A stretch of DNA of 64,000 bases from positions 6,519,501 through 6,583,500 of the forward strand of contig NC_070558.1 of assembly GCF_026914185.1 (NCBI RefSeq). Direction: 5' to 3'. The notes under the pieces are model-generated. The model was not told the origin of the DNA, made no database searches, and was given only the letters and a program-made list of their open reading frames with translations. Position 1 is the stretch's first letter. Each line of letters opens with the position of its first letter. Positions 33,090-45,169 of the stretch are shown here, one piece after another. The DNA comes from Puccinia triticina (Eukaryota; Basidiomycota; Pucciniomycetes; Pucciniales; Pucciniaceae). A program made the translations under genes and the position numbers.

Positions 33090-34643
33090 CTAGAGCTTGT
33101 TGAAGCAGTAGTCGAACCAGAGCTTGAAGGGCACGGTCCAGTCGGGCTTCCGGGCCACGCCGTCGATCAGCTCGCCGATCCGATTCCGGCCGTTCTTGTC
33201 GGTGTTTCCGGCGTGGAGGATGATCTTGGAGATCCTGGACAGCTGGCTCCTCGCCGGAGTCTGCACGATCACCAAAAAAAAAAAGGGGGGAGGGGGGGTT
33301 GAGTACGAGGAGGGGTTGAGTGAGATGGGGGGCAGCTTACGGCGGCGAGGAAGAGGGGGACGAGGCCGGGCTGGACGGAGGCTCTGGCGAGAGGGGCGCG
33401 GCGGGAGAAGATGTGGCTGTGGATGGCTGCGGCGTTCTTGTGGGCTCTGAAGTCGGCGGGGGCGGAGTGTCGGTGGGAGGGGTCGAGGGAGATGACTTCT
33501 CTGGCGGCGACGAGCTCGGACCAGGCGAGGAAGACGAGGTTGAGGAGCGAGCGCGCGGCGGGCTGCTGGAGCTCCTCGTCTGCCGGGCGGCGGGGGGAGA
33601 AGAGGCGGAGGAGGGCCTCGTCGGGACACTCGAGCAGCTCCGGGGGCACGATGTGGGTCTGGCGGTGGCGGACGTAGAAGGGCATGCGCTTGAGCAGCCG
33701 GACGACGGTGAGGAAGGTGGCCAGATGGGCCAGAGCGTGGTCGAGCGTGCCCAGCGGCACGTCGGCCGGCCCGGCGGTGCTCGTCAGCAGCTGGGCCAGC
33801 AGGGCCAGCCCCGCGTAGGTCGTCGAGCGCGAATGGGCGGCCAGGGCGTCGAGGTGGGCGAAGCGCGGGTCGAGGCAGTGGGACTCCTGCAGGGCCCGCT
33901 GGGTCAGCGAGGGGTGTGCGCTGGCTGGGGAGGGCACTTACGGCGGCGTTGATGATCCGGGTGAAGTAGTACTTGGACAGCCTGTGCTGGGCGATGAGCG
34001 GCTGGAGGGCCTGGATGAGCGGATGGGAGGTGTGCTGGGCAGCAAAAAAGAAGAGAGGATGTCAGCGAGCGTGGAGTGTGTGTAGGCAGAGAGGGGGGGC
34101 ACGCCGACCTGGGGGGGGTGGAAGCAGCCGTCGATGGCGTCCCTCCACCACTGGAAGCGGATCCGGGCGATCGCCGGGTTGCCGCCGGCGCCGTCGCCGA
34201 TGGCGAGGATGTCGGCCTGGAAGGCGGCGAGGGCGAGGAAGCCGGGCTGGGCGGGGCGGGGCCAGAAGGGCAGCTGGAGCCTGCCCAGTGCCAGGGCGTC
34301 AGTCTCGGGCTGCTCGGCTTCGGGCGCTGCTCGGCTCACACTGCCTCCGGGTGGCGCCGCTGGAGCATCGCCAGACTCTCCGCCAGCCCGTCCGCCGCAC
34401 GCGACGAGCCCTGCCGGACCAGCCCCGGCGTCCGTCGGCCTCGGAGTGTCCGCTTCATCATCTTGCGTCGTTGGGGGGGTGGGTGGGGGTGTGGAGAACC
34501 AGGTGTACGAGAGACAAAGAAGATGATGATTCACAAGGCCTCAGGGTCCGGGATGAGGGAGATGGCGCGACTGCGGCGAGTGTCAGAGTGCGTGCAACAG
34601 GACGGAGCGGGCGCCAGCGGGGCAGAAGGCGGTGCAGGCTCAT
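33090..34643 (-). CDS. NDUFAF6-like mitochondrial protein (squalene/phytoene synthase fold)
   Basis: Predicted 423 residues. NDUFAF6 proteins act in assembly of mitochondrial complex I and carry a catalytically inert trans-isoprenyl synthase fold. Exons on the minus strand: 34643-34535, 34461-34109, 34034-33942, 33886-33341, 33260-33090; all phases agree. The N-terminus (MSLHRLLPRWRPLRPVARTL) is Arg-rich and acid-free, like a mitochondrial presequence. Family blocks are LALAAFQADI, RIRFQWWRDAIDGCF, HPLIQALQPLI, LDALAAHSRSTTYAGLALLA and ALAHLATFLTVVRLLKRMPF. Residues about 37-85 are Ala/Pro/Gly-rich and poorly conserved; an alternative frame in exon 2 reads GLAESLAMLQRRHPEAV, so the 5' model is the least certain part. 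Codon use is very GC-rich. The start lies 97 bp from the divergent gene at 34741, so the two probably share a promoter. Confidence 0.78.
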
Positions 34644-34740
34644 CTCGCTAACTTACAGACGGCTGCCGAACTCGGTATGCACACACAACTCCCGCTCCTC
34701 GGCAAGTCGCAGCCCAGCACTCCACCCTCCACGAACCACG

Positions 34741-36038
34741 ATGGACGCACACAGGGCCAGCTCACACCAGGAACTCATCACCCACCCCGGCCGAACAGCA
34801 CACACCCAGCATGCCTTCGGCGCAGACTCCGACGACGACGACGACGAGCACGGCAGCGCCAGCGACGACGACGGCCTGGGCTTCCAAGTCTACAAAGGTA
34901 CCCCCATCGCCCTTTCTCTCTCAAACCCCTCACTGACCAGCATCTCGCAACAGACCAGGCCTCGCATGCGCGCTATGCCGATGCCACCTCCGCACCCTCC
35001 ACGCCCGGCGCCCAGCCTCACAGCATGGCCCCGGCCCAGCAGCCGCCCCGGGCCGCGCCCGTCTGCCGCTACCCGCCCGAGGAGCACCCGCCCATCCAGC
35101 ACTCCAACACGGCCTACAAGCCCGCCCCCGCCGACCTCGTCCACATGCCCGCGCTCGGCGACGACTGGACCAAGGACGAGTCCCGGCGCGACAAGCACTG
35201 GGAGGGCAAGGACTCCCTCGCCAATAAACATAAGTGGCGCGGCCGCAAACACAAGCTCCTCCTCACCCAGGCCGCCGTCGGCGCCGGGCTCAGAGCCTTC
35301 CTCGCCGGCAGACGCCGCCTCGGCGGCTGGTTCTCCCGCTTCATGGCCCTCGGCCTTTTGCTCGTCCTGCTGCTCCTGTACGTCCCCACCCCCCTTCTCT
35401 CTCTGTGTCTTGGGGAAAGCTGAGAAGGGGCTGCACACACAGGGCGACGCTGCTGGCCTATTTCCTCGTCCCCCGGGTCCCCGAGCTGGCCTACAACAAC
35501 GCTCAGACCTTCGAGGGCGACAGCGGCCCCGGGCTGAGCTTCCAGACCCTCGACCCCGTCCGCTTCGCCTTCGCCGCCAGGATCAACCTCGCCATGCAAG
35601 CCAAGACCTCCCACGTCCGTCCCCGCACCCAAGCCATCTCCGTCATCATCAAGGACCTCTCGTCCGCAGCCGCCCCCGTCGAGGTCGCCCGCGGCACAAC
35701 CACCCAGTCCGTCGCCATCGACACCAAGGACTACACCCCGTTCGCCGTCGACCTCGCCTTCCGATACTCGTCTGTCCCCCCTCGCTCGCCCCCAAAACAC
35801 TTCCTCTCTGATCCCCTGCCGGTGCGTCTTTTGTAGGGCTAGCTCGAGCAAGGATCCCGTCTGGACGGCCTGGCACGAGGCCTGTGGCCACAAGTGGCCC
35901 GGCAAGGAGGACCGGCCCACCCTCCAGATCGGCATCATCGTCCAATGGTCGCTCAAGGGCAGGCTCGGAACCTTCGAGGAACGCACGATCCTCAACGACT
36001 TCCGGTGTCCCGTCGAGCTCCCCGCAAACGCCGCTTGA
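34741..36038 (+). CDS. Single-pass membrane protein, acidic N-terminus (LEA2-like layout)
   Basis: Predicted 369 residues. Exons: 34741-34897, 34954-35377, 35443-35769, 35837-36038; phases agree. Residues about 30-47 are an acidic Asp/Ser/Glu tract. Residues 60-150 are Pro-rich and then basic (KHKWRGRKHK). A strong transmembrane segment follows (FMALGLLLVLLLLYATLLAY, about 182-201), and then a 165-residue C-terminal domain with alternating strands opening PRVPELAYNNAQTF. The layout resembles type II proteins with a LEA-2-like lumenal domain such as fungal vacuolar membrane proteins. That is a guess from architecture, as I do not recognise the family. Codon use is extremely GC-rich, like its divergent neighbour. 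Confidence 0.72.
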
Positions 36039-37667
36039 CCCCTCTTTCTTGCCCGTCCTCGCCCTCTCGTCTTCTTCTGCATCGTCTTTCTCTCGGCCTT
36101 CCTCTCGCTTGCGTCTGCCCTCTCCTACCAGCACCTCTATCGCCATCCCCGACGCTCGGGGCCTCGTCATTCTTATCTGACCCGGGCGCAAAAATACCAT
36201 CGGCCCACCCCGCTTCCGCGCCGTGCCCGTCGCCCATCTCTTTCCCCGCAACCCCCTGTGCTCTGTTGTTTTTGTTGTCCGAGTCGTCTTCGCATTCTCC
36301 TCCCCCGGGTTTATTTATCGTCTTACCTTGATGGCGTACTGTGTATCTGCAACGATGTGTGCCTTTGGATGTACGCAGGTGGCCGATGCGTCTGGCTGGC
36401 CCTGCCGCCTGGCCGCCTCCTGCCTCCTGCCGCCAGCAAGACGTTTCTCCTTGCTGCTTGCCGTCAACTGCCGTGTCGGGCCCGAGCCCCGCCGGGCGCG
36501 ACACGCAAAGCAGCGACACAGCCCCGTCGCTGTGTCGCCTGTTGGGTGCCCACCAGGCCCTGCCCATCCGGCCACTCAAAGAGCGGCCCACTTTGCCCGC
36601 GCACAGGCACACGGCCATCCCGGCACGTCCCCCCTGAGATGCTTCTGTGCGAGAACGTGTGCCGGCTCCCCCCCATATCCGCCAGCCTCTGGCGCCGTCG
36701 CAGCAGCGCCGCGGCGGCCCGAAGGGACGCCCGTTATGTGCGAGCACAAAGCCCGCCAACAGACTCTGAGTAGCGGCACCCCTAAACGCCGCAAGCCCGG
36801 CTTGTCTGGGGCCCGGTCGCGCGGCGCCGGCATGGGCGAAGGCGAGGCGCCCGTCACTGTCGTCGCCAACAGCGCTGTCTGTATGTACATAACTTCTTCT
36901 TGTTCCCACCCCTTATGGCATCAAGTATCATCCATTGGATAGGCGCTTTTCCTGGTTATATCTTCGAGTCTATCGGGAATTTCCCTGCAGCTTGCAATGC
37001 TTGCTCCTTTTTCCCCGGAAATGCGGGGCGGTGGAGACCTGCATCAGCTGCTGCTGGGCACAGAGCCTCCCAGCTGGGCAAATTTACATCTTTTTATGCA
37101 TGCATCCGTCACACTGTCCTGATCATCTACTTGGCGATATAAGGAAATGATTGATATCGAACAAGATTTATTTCTGTATGTCGGCTTGGTTGGAATCAAT
37201 TAATGGCCGAAGTCATTAAGGAGCCTGCCTGGTGCTCACCAGCCCGTGCCCTAAAAGCCTGGCCGGCCGGCGCCATATCGAGCTGGAGTTTATCTCACGG
37301 GTGGTCATGGATGAGTGCATAGCCTGGCGTCGGAAAGGAGCCTCGAAAATTGGGCAGCCACTCCGAAGCCACTGTGCTGTGGTCTTAAGCTATAGTCCCC
37401 AAGGCTGGGGTTGTAGGTCGTGTACCCCAAGGGTCATGCAGGGGGAGGGCCTTGGACTGAAGGATGGCCGGACGCGGCATATGGTCTGCCCGAATTTCTG
37501 CTGTGTAAAAGACATGCAACTCAGAGTGCAGTCTCTTGGGAAATTCGCGCGGACAAGCCCGCCGGTCCCTAGGATTGAATCGCCCCGCTGAGGGTTGGTA
37601 GCTGAGTCCAGCGCTGGCCTGCAGGAGCAGGGCGTCTTCAGAGGCGCTCAAGGCCGAGAGAATCGCG
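36039..37667. other. GC-rich intergenic stretch
   Basis: Up to about 36900 it is GC-rich with long spurious frames on both strands; after that composition falls. I see no family signature. The last 150 bp are the probable promoter of the thaumatin-like gene. Confidence 0.45.
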
Positions 37668-37675
37668 TATAAATA
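37668..37675 (+). promoter_or_regulatory. TATA box of the thaumatin-like gene
   Basis: TATAAATA lies 117 bp upstream of the start codon at 37793, a fitting distance for a fungal promoter. The intervening stretch is pyrimidine-rich. Confidence 0.55.
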
Positions 37676-37792
37676 GAGGCTGGTTTGCTCCGTTTTGGCT
37701 GTCTTCCCATCACCTCCTCAGCCAGCTCCTCTAGTCACCACCAGAAGACACAACCTCGTCCAATAAGACTTCCCATCCACCTCCTCGACATC

Positions 37793-39172
37793 ATGAAACA
37801 ATTCATTGCAGTCTCCATCGCCCAGTTGTGCTTAGCTTCGGGCATCTTTGCCAGGACCTTCACCATCAGAAACAACTGCCCCTTCACGATCTGTTGAGTT
37901 TTTCTGCTCGGGAATCTGATCCTGGGCATGCTTCCTGACCCTTTTCACGACTTTCTGGACACACAGGGCCAGCGCATTTCACGAACCCCGATTCGCCGAG
38001 TAAGCGGTCCTAGCTATGTTGATTTGGCATGTTGCCCAGGTTACTATCCTTTGATGCTGAGGTTTTATGAATCCGACAAACAGCCAAGCTCACGAGCCAA
38101 GCAGCCGGCTGGGAGGCCCCCAAGCGCAGCCAGAAGAGCTTCCAGGTCCCTGATCGCTGGGCGGGAAGATTCTGGGGCAGAAGAAACTGCGACTTCTCTA
38201 AACAAGGCCCTGCTTCGTGTGCCGTGAGTGGCGACTGTTTCTGCGGGAGAAATCATAGTGTCCCGGGGTGCTTACCATGTCTGAGCTCTAGACCGGAGGC
38301 TGCAACGGAGGCTTGGTATGTGACGCGCGCACTGGATCCGGAGTTCGTGAGTACTCGCCTTGAGGGTGGCGCTTTATCACATACTCACGGACTGGGATCG
38401 TCTGCTCTCCAGCTCCTGCGACTCTGGCCGAATTCAAGTTGAACGGCGATGGCGGGAAAGACTACTACGATGTCTCGAACGTGGACGGCAGCAACTTGCC
38501 CGTGTTGATCAGCAACAACAAGGGGTGCCCCACCCCGTCCTGCAAGCAAGACTTGAACCCGGGCTGTCCCGAAGACAAGATGAAAGTCAAGGACGGAAGG
38601 GGCACAGTCATCGGCTGTCTCTCTGCCTGCCAGGTACGGGTCCGCATCAGCGCTATCCCCCCGTTCAACCAACCACGCCTTCACACATCCCGTCATGTTT
38701 TGTTCTTTTTTCTCTATGCAGGCTAACTTGGACGGGAACCACGGCAATTCGGCCAATTGCTGCACCGGCAGCCACGGCAAACCGGAGACCTGCCCCAAGA
38801 ACGGAGTCAAGCACTACAACTACTTCAAAGGGTCCGCAATCTTTACGCGTGTGTGACGCAGAACTGATTGGCTGATGTGCGTGCTAACCCTTTTGCAGCA
38901 AATGTCCGGATGCTTATGCGTATGCCTATGATGTAAGACTCCATCCACCCGAGATATGCAGGTGTAATGATGCTAGAAACCTGATCCTGTTTATTTCTTT
39001 CTCTCTGAGGGCCACAGGAAAGCAGCCAAAGCGCGCTCTGGACTTGCAACAAGGGCGCAGACGTAAGTGAAGCTGAAGCTCAAACCACCCAAGTCCTTGT
39101 GATCTTCCTCGGCGATCTCTGACTCGCTCCTTGCCTTACACACACCAGTATACCGTCACTTTCTGTCCTTGA
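37793..39172 (+). CDS. Secreted thaumatin-like protein
   Basis: Predicted 246 residues. Thaumatin-like proteins are secreted, disulfide-rich proteins; fungal members are linked to beta-glucan binding or wall remodelling. Exons: 37793-37892, 37967-37999, 38105-38223, 38292-38346, 38413-38633, 38722-38831, 38899-38932, 39018-39062, 39149-39172; all phases agree. A signal peptide spans residues 1-20 (ends ASGIFA). Then come TFTIRNNCPFTIWPAHFTN, GRFWGRRNCDF, CNGGLVCDARTGSGV, TLAEFKLNGDGGKDYYDVSN, a Cys-rich middle and the C-terminal YTVTFCP, all in family order. At least 14 Cys are visible in the mature part, near the 16 of large family members. The TATA box upstream and short introns suggest an expressed gene. 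In a plant pathogen it may act in the apoplast, but this is inferred. Confidence 0.9.
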
Positions 39173-41442
39173 ACTCCCGAGGCGTCGTTCTCTCCGCGCT
39201 CCGAAGCTTGGCCGAAAGGGACGCAGTGAATTCTTTACATGTCATAGGATGAGAGAAGTCGGGGCTCGGCATCTTGTCTGCAGTGTTTGTTTTGTAACTT
39301 CCTATCTGTCTGCTGTCTGCTGTCTGCTCTCCAAAGTGCGAATCCACGGAATGAAACCGGAATGTACATTCTGATCTGTTTGTTTTACTTGATGAGGGCT
39401 TGAGCCTTGAGATTGAATTTGGGTCGTTAGTTGGTGCTCCAACCATCCTGACCTCAACTGAGAAGAGGGCCAAGTCGAACTTAACGCAGTCCCTCCGAGG
39501 AGGTCGCGCGCAGCGCGACCTCCGCAGGAGGGACTTGCCCGCAAGCGGTGAATGTTGGCACAGGAGGAACTTGATTTTTTGCCAAATTCCCAAAATTTCC
39601 AGTAATCCGCCAGTCCCTCCCTCAACTTAGCAAATTCTTTCCTTTTTTTTGACCAAATGAAAGATCTCCATGTTTCGGAGAGGACCACATTTTCAAAAAA
39701 TTTATTATCCAATTTCTTCAACCTGTAATTGGAGCAGTAAATCATCCAACTCCCTTCTTAGGTGGAGGGTTGAGTAAATCTATAAAGCGCCCTCGGATAG
39801 GCTTGAAACCTTTTTTTACCTTCAAGGTTAGACAGATTGGTGACACATCATGTTCAGTTTTCTTAGCTAATCTTGCTTTGTACGTTGACCTCATTCAACT
39901 GTCAGTGAGCGTGTGAGTTTATGGTCTCTCAGGTTTCCAGTGCATTCCTTGATCATTTTTGCCTTTGAAGCACCCGGATAAGTAAGAATGTAGGGCTGAA
40001 GGAATGGGGAAAGGATAGGAATGAAGCCATGCTTCTTAGGTATCATTTGATGCAACACACCATGTAGGAAACCTTTGAGGTGGGGGTTTAAAACTGATTC
40101 AAAAATAAAGACCTGGCATTGAGGCAGCTTTTCTGTTCCTGCCACCCCAGCTTTCACCGCTCAGGTGTAAGTCCCTCCTGCGGAGGGCCCTTCGGGCCCC
40201 CCTCGGAGGGACTTTGATAAGTTCGGGGCCAAGTCCAACTTGAAAGAACCAACAGCCAAGAAATTTCTGCGGCGTGTCTCCAGCGGCAAGCCGGTCAATT
40301 GTTGCGCTTTCACCCTCTGGCGACGGGGCCAATGAAGCTTGAGGTATATGCACCAAACCGCCGGGGACGGTCTCCAAGCCGGCACAAGGTGGTGCTGACT
40401 GGGACTCGGGGTTTGTTCAGTCATCCGCGGTGGAGGCACTTTTTGACTTCAATTTTTACATGAATCAGCATCAGCTCTCATTTTTTTCTTGCTGATGGGT
40501 GATAGATGGATGGAGATAAGAGCTCCAAAGGCTCGCCTCAATCCGGGAGCAACACACGTGCTTTGCAAAAGGGGGGATGAGGTTACCGGCGAGACGGCCT
40601 GGCCGGTATGGTTTCACCATATAATAGGCCAAAAGGGATCTTGCGTGGCCCATTGGAGAGTCAAAACCGTCAGGGCTGCACCGCCCCCACTTGGGCTGTC
40701 CCGCTTCCGGAGCTTCACGGAACTCACCACTCCCTGCCCTAACTTAGCAAAGTCCCTCCCCATGCGGGAGGTCGGAGTTCAGAGCTCAGGTGGTGGTCCG
40801 GGGGGTAACTCATTTGGGTGGAGCTTAAGTTTGGCTGGTGGCAAAGCCACACCTCCCGCAGGGAGGGACTTAGGACTAAAGCAATGGTTTGGGTGGGAGA
40901 CCACCCACCAAAAAGTGATGGAAAATCACTCTTTGAATTTTGTAGCCTGCAGCTTCAACGCTGCCCCCCCCCCCCCCATTATTGGGACTTAAGGACATAC
41001 ATACATGATTGATTATTTAAGCTCTTCACCTGATCAAGATACCATCAAGGGATTTTCTGACTGATTTTTGAAAAAAGTGGCAAGCCTCAAGACCACCCTC
41101 TTCTTGGGCGGTGCCTGGCCCCGCGTGTCCAAGCGGAGAAATTTGCTTTTCTCTTTATTCTCCTTTGCTTTTTTGTTTGAGTGACTCTCTTCAAAAACGG
41201 AGTCAATAGAAAGACAGACAGGATGCATTCGCACCCATCAATGCTTGGAACTTCATATGTAGCTCGCAAAACGAGCGAGCTACATCCTCTCAAAGTTGAA
41301 CCAGATTTCTGCCCGATGCTCTCAGGCGAGCACCCCCACATAAGGTCTAAGTCCCTCCCTGCGGTCGGCGGCACTGTGCTCCCCACTCAGCCCCGCAGAG
41401 GAGGGACTTTGTTAAGTTAGCTCCCCGCCCCGCTTCAGCATG
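39173..41442. other. Intergenic zone with AAGTCCCTCC hairpin repeats
   Basis: No gene. Four inverted-repeat modules built on AAGTCCCTCC...GGAGGGACTT lie at 39489-39535, 40169-40214, 40750-40871 and 41349-41410. Loops differ in size and sequence, and the first two contain GC-rich inner hairpins (GGTCGCGC/GCGCGACC and GGGCCC TTC GGGCCC). Modules are often bordered by TTAACAAAG- or ACTTAGCAA-like bases. They look like a small hairpin or MITE family. Confidence 0.55.
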
Positions 41443-41770
41443 TACAGCTGATGTGTAAAAGCTTGCTGTTTTCCGCGCGTGTGCATTTTTTTTTTTTGAC
41501 CCAAATTATTTTTTTCACCCCCAAATTTTTTTTCCCCCGGCGCGGAAGCCCTGGTCACCCCCCGACCTCCTCAGCTCACCAACAACCCCGGCCGCAAACC
41601 ATTGATACCGCCAACGATCGATCCCGCTAAACCTTGGCCGCATACAGTTGGAACCATCCAGTGAAAAAAATAGATCAACTGGTGAGTGTATCTTCCAATT
41701 TGATTCAGCATTCAGAAGATATTGCTAAATCTCATCTCCGTGTACTGGTTTTTTTTTGTGATCTGTAGAA

Positions 41771-42959
41771 ATGGGTTATCGGAAGTACTCTGCAGAGTTT
41801 AAATACTCAGTTATCAGAGCCGCACTCGATGGGAAGACTCTAGATGAGATCAACACCTCATTAGCGTCTTCAATCAGTGTAGACTCTCTTTGTCAATGGA
41901 CAAGTCTGTACGAAAGGACGCAAGCCGTTGTATGTGATCCCTCCACGTATCAAACCCAAGGCCGGCCATTTGAATTACTGGACGAAGATCTTGATTTCAT
42001 CAAGAAGATGATTGCCAAAAAAACCACTGTGTATCTCGACAAAATCCAGCAGGCTTTAGTCGAGGAGCATGGGATATCGGTCTGCCTAAAAACTATTTCT
42101 AAAACCCTTCACAAGCGACTAAAGATGTCCAAAAAGACCATTAGAACTGTAAACTCACGACAGGACCCCAAAGCCAGGGCTTTTTACATCTCGCTGATCA
42201 GTTGTGTGCCAACCTCATATCTGGTATCTACAGGCACATAATTTCAATCTGCTGTACTGATCGGCACCTTTTCTAATTTGAGGTCTTTCTTTCTTTCTCT
42301 CTTAGATGAATTGGGGGTCTTGCTTGAGGTAGCAATGCAAACCAGAGGCTGGGCTCCGGTTGGCCAGAGAACCCCAAGGGTGCCGCGGGAGAGGAGCACC
42401 CATCAGTACAATGTCATCCCAGCTATTGCCTCCGATGGCTTGGTAGCGCACATGGTCCAGGAAGAAACGATGAATCGGGCATCATTTGAATTTTTCCTCG
42501 AACACATTCTGGTCAGCAAAGGATATATTTATTGTTTGTCCTTGGCTTGTTTGCTGATGGAAGTTTTTTTGTCAGGTCCCATCAATGAATCCCTTTCCAG
42601 GACCTTGTAGTGTGCTTGTCATGGACAACGCACAGATTCACCACCACGGTCGCATCGAAGAGATAGTTGAGGCACGCGGGTGTCTTTTACAGTATCTTCT
42701 GGCTTATTCACCCGATTTAAACCCGATTGAGAAGGGCTTTGCGGTTTATAAGTCGGCTTTGCAACGCAACAAGGATCTACTTACGGGTGGCAAGGAGGAC
42801 TACGAGGTCATTGAAGCTTTTGTTAGTTTTGTTTTTACAGCCGACTTGACTCGCAAACTTTTTCTTGGCGCGGGTTATTTTGTCCATCAATCTGTAATAC
42901 ATTCAAAGTTAACATCTCCTACTACAATCATTTGCCAAAACAGCCTGATTTCATTTTGA
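41771..42959 (+). CDS. IS630/Tc1-type DDE transposase, copy 1
   Basis: Exons 41771-42233, 42306-42511, 42576-42959. The N-terminal helix-turn-helix region begins MGYRKYSAEFKYSVIRAAL. The DDE_3 core shows the first Asp at the exon 1-2 joint (VST-D-E), the second in VLVMDNAQIHHHG and the Glu in YSPDLNPIEKGF, so the triad is present. The donor of intron 1 is GC (ACAG then GCACAT), whereas the related copy at 53305 has GT there; this may be a mutation that hampers splicing. The C-terminal 20 residues after GAGYFVHQ diverge from copy 2 and may be read past the true end. It is mobilised through the inverted repeats at 41458 and 56141. Confidence 0.8.
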
Positions 42960-43999
42960 TGCTCTCTGATTTAAGTTGTGATATTCTAATTAAAAAAAAC
43001 ATGTGGCAATCAATTGATAAACACAATTTTATTTGGACTCAAATGATTGTGGAGCTATGATCTGAAGTAATCTCGGCAAAACAGGTGGCCAAACCCTATG
43101 AAAAGTGTGCTCTCAAGTTGCCATTTGGAACTTGAACCTCACTCGCAACAGTCCCCAAAAATTGTGTGAAAATTTTCATTTCTGGCGGAAAAAAATAATA
43201 CTCCACATTCTTGGGGGAGGTAGAGCTAGAGATAGAGCACCAGGAAAAAAAAGTAGTCAGTTGATGACAACTGACATAACACAGCTCTGGTTTCAGCTCT
43301 GAAGCTACTCTATCTGCTAGTGCAGGGCTGGCTGGCACACAGCTCAGTGCCCATTTTGGCACAGCTGAACAAGCACTTCTGTGCACACTCAGTTGGTGCA
43401 GTTCAGTGCTCATTGTGGTGCAGCTTGTGTACAAGGACACACTCTCCTTTGATGGCCCCCCGATGTACCAGAACACCACTAGTGTCACGCGGACCCTCGC
43501 GTACAGGGCTGTATGGGAGGTCAGGTGACAGAACCAGACTACAGTCGGCCATGGTCTACCCCCCCTCCCCAACCTACCTGCTTCCCATCCCAGGAAATCC
43601 CCTCCGCTTTCCATCCGCCCTCAGCGGATCAAGGATGGAACATCCCCTCCCTGACCCACACACGTACAGATCCCACCTCATTGAGAGCCTCTCGGAGAGC
43701 AGGTATACATCACTGCCAATGTGATTGCATCGGATGGCTGTATCCGCGCTTATGTCGGGCGGATTGAACCAATGTTACATTGGTCCAAGCGCCCGACACA
43801 ACGTCCATGCAATATTACATCGGCAATGGTTGATATTACATCGGCAGGGTCCGGTTTGAAAAGGACCCCAGGTGATGTTATATTGCTGGACCCCCACCGA
43901 CGCAACCCGGCATCGATGCTATGTCGACCGGGTTGGCAACCAACTCAAAGGGCCCCCAACGCATCATCAGCCCAATGCGATGTTACAGCTATGTTTGTA
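42960..43999. other. Spacer between the two IS630-type elements
   Basis: No gene. Around 43740-43990 short motifs ATGTTACAT, ATATTACATCGGC and CGATGTTACA recur four or five times. A GAACCAATGTTACATTGGTCC palindrome-like patch (about 43765-43785) is flanked by GGGCG/CGCCC. Confidence 0.4.
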
Positions 44000-44147
44000 A
44001 AGGTTGCGGTTCCCCCCGTTTTTTTTTTTTTTTTTTTTCCACTTTCCCCCCTCCCCGAATTTTTTTTTCACCCACCGATGATCAGCGGGGAGCAGTTGGT
44101 CCCCCGCCAGTTGTTTGTACGATTGGCCGGCTGATACACCTCGCCGC

Positions 44148-44951
44148 TGTGGAACTCCGACCGGTGCTGGGCCGTCGGCAGTTACTGGAAGGGAGAGTTG
44201 CGCTGTGCGCTGCCTTCGTGGTGATCCGGAAAAGAGTCGTGGATTTGAGTTATAGCTTTGAGGGGGGGGGATTTATGTTGAGAGGCGACGAGGTTTAGAT
44301 CCTTGTTGGCGGTGGTTTGTGTTGAAAGATCAGGGGAAAAGAAGTGATTTCGGAAGGGAACCGGCGTTAGGGGCCAGAAGGGAAGTTGTGATCAGGGAGA
44401 GGGTTTTGCGACTCCGGACTCGGCGGCTGAGAGCTTGAAACTCAGAAGGCACGCGGGGAAGTGATCAATAAGCTTTTTGATATCTATTTGCTGGGACTCG
44501 GGGTTGCGATGGATGATCTGAGATGAAAATTATGGTTCAGACGAAGTCCCTCCCGCCCCCCATCCTCTAAGTTCGAGCTGAACTCAGAGTCTGGGGACTG
44601 TGGCATGCTGCGGACAAGTCATCATACACCCGCGCGCACAAGCGCGCAACAACAACAACAACAGAAGAAAAAGAAGCAAGAAACAACAGCAACAGAAGAA
44701 AACCAACCCTCCGCATAACAAAAACCTTTCCAACGCGCGCCTTTTAGAAATAGAAGAACATAAGATAGAAAAAGAAAAAGAAAAGCAACAAACAAACACA
44801 AAAGAAACCAAGGCCTAATCCTGAAACGTCTTGAGGATTCCACCGCGCGCGACGCGCGCTAATTGACCTTGACGCCCATGAGTTGATGTCTTGATGGCTG
44901 AAAAGTTGAGGGATCCACTGCGCCATGGGCGCCACGAAAAAAGTCACCACA
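44148..44951 (-). repeat. 3' LTR of the Gypsy element
   Basis: 804 bp, same length as the LTR at 52390-53193, with about eight single-base differences by eye. It contains a CG-rich patch (GCGCGCACAAGCGCGC region near 44630-44650) and a purine-rich tract. Confidence 0.92.
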
Positions 44952-45082
44952 TCTCCACCACACTTGCAGTCTGTCCCTAGACTGCTTGTCTTCCATCGGT
45001 GCACTAAAAGGAGAGAAAAGAAAAGAAAGAAGGGGAAAAGGATCCTAAAGACAAAGAGGAGAAAACCGGGTGCCAACGCAAC

Positions 45083-45169
45083 GCTCACGAGTGTGGCAAG
45101 AAGTAGGGTTTCGACGAATAACGGTAGTAACTACCCGGGAAGTGCATACCAGGAGAGGAACTTACTTCT
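45083..45169 (-). repeat. Internal 85-nt motif, copy D (3' of pol)
   Basis: Minus strand begins GAAGTAAGTTCCTC, has ATGCACTTCC inside and ends CCACACTCGTGAGC. The pol stop codon TAA lies inside its first bases. Confidence 0.7.

Noticed and set aside
33269..33952. Overlapping long frames on both strands of the GC island
   Set aside because: The minus-strand one is the real NDUFAF6-like exon; the plus-strand one is its Gly/Glu-rich shadow.
33973..35811. 612-codon plus-strand open frame
   Set aside because: It crosses the NDUFAF6-like gene antisense and the membrane-protein gene in another frame, is Arg/Ser/Pro-rich and has no family signature. It is a product of GC-rich DNA lacking stops.
36223..36942. 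239-codon plus-strand frame after the membrane-protein gene
   Set aside because: Composition is that of random GC-rich DNA, several frames overlap on both strands, and no motif or splice continuity is seen.
43204..43260. Possible right end of the first IS630-type element
   Set aside because: A-runs resemble the T-tract of the inverted repeats, but the terminal AAAGCTTGC and the CACCCCC block are absent; the true partner is at 56141.
44584..45088. Frames inside the Gypsy LTR
   Set aside because: Identical frames occur in both LTRs and reflect repeated CAA/AAG tracts.
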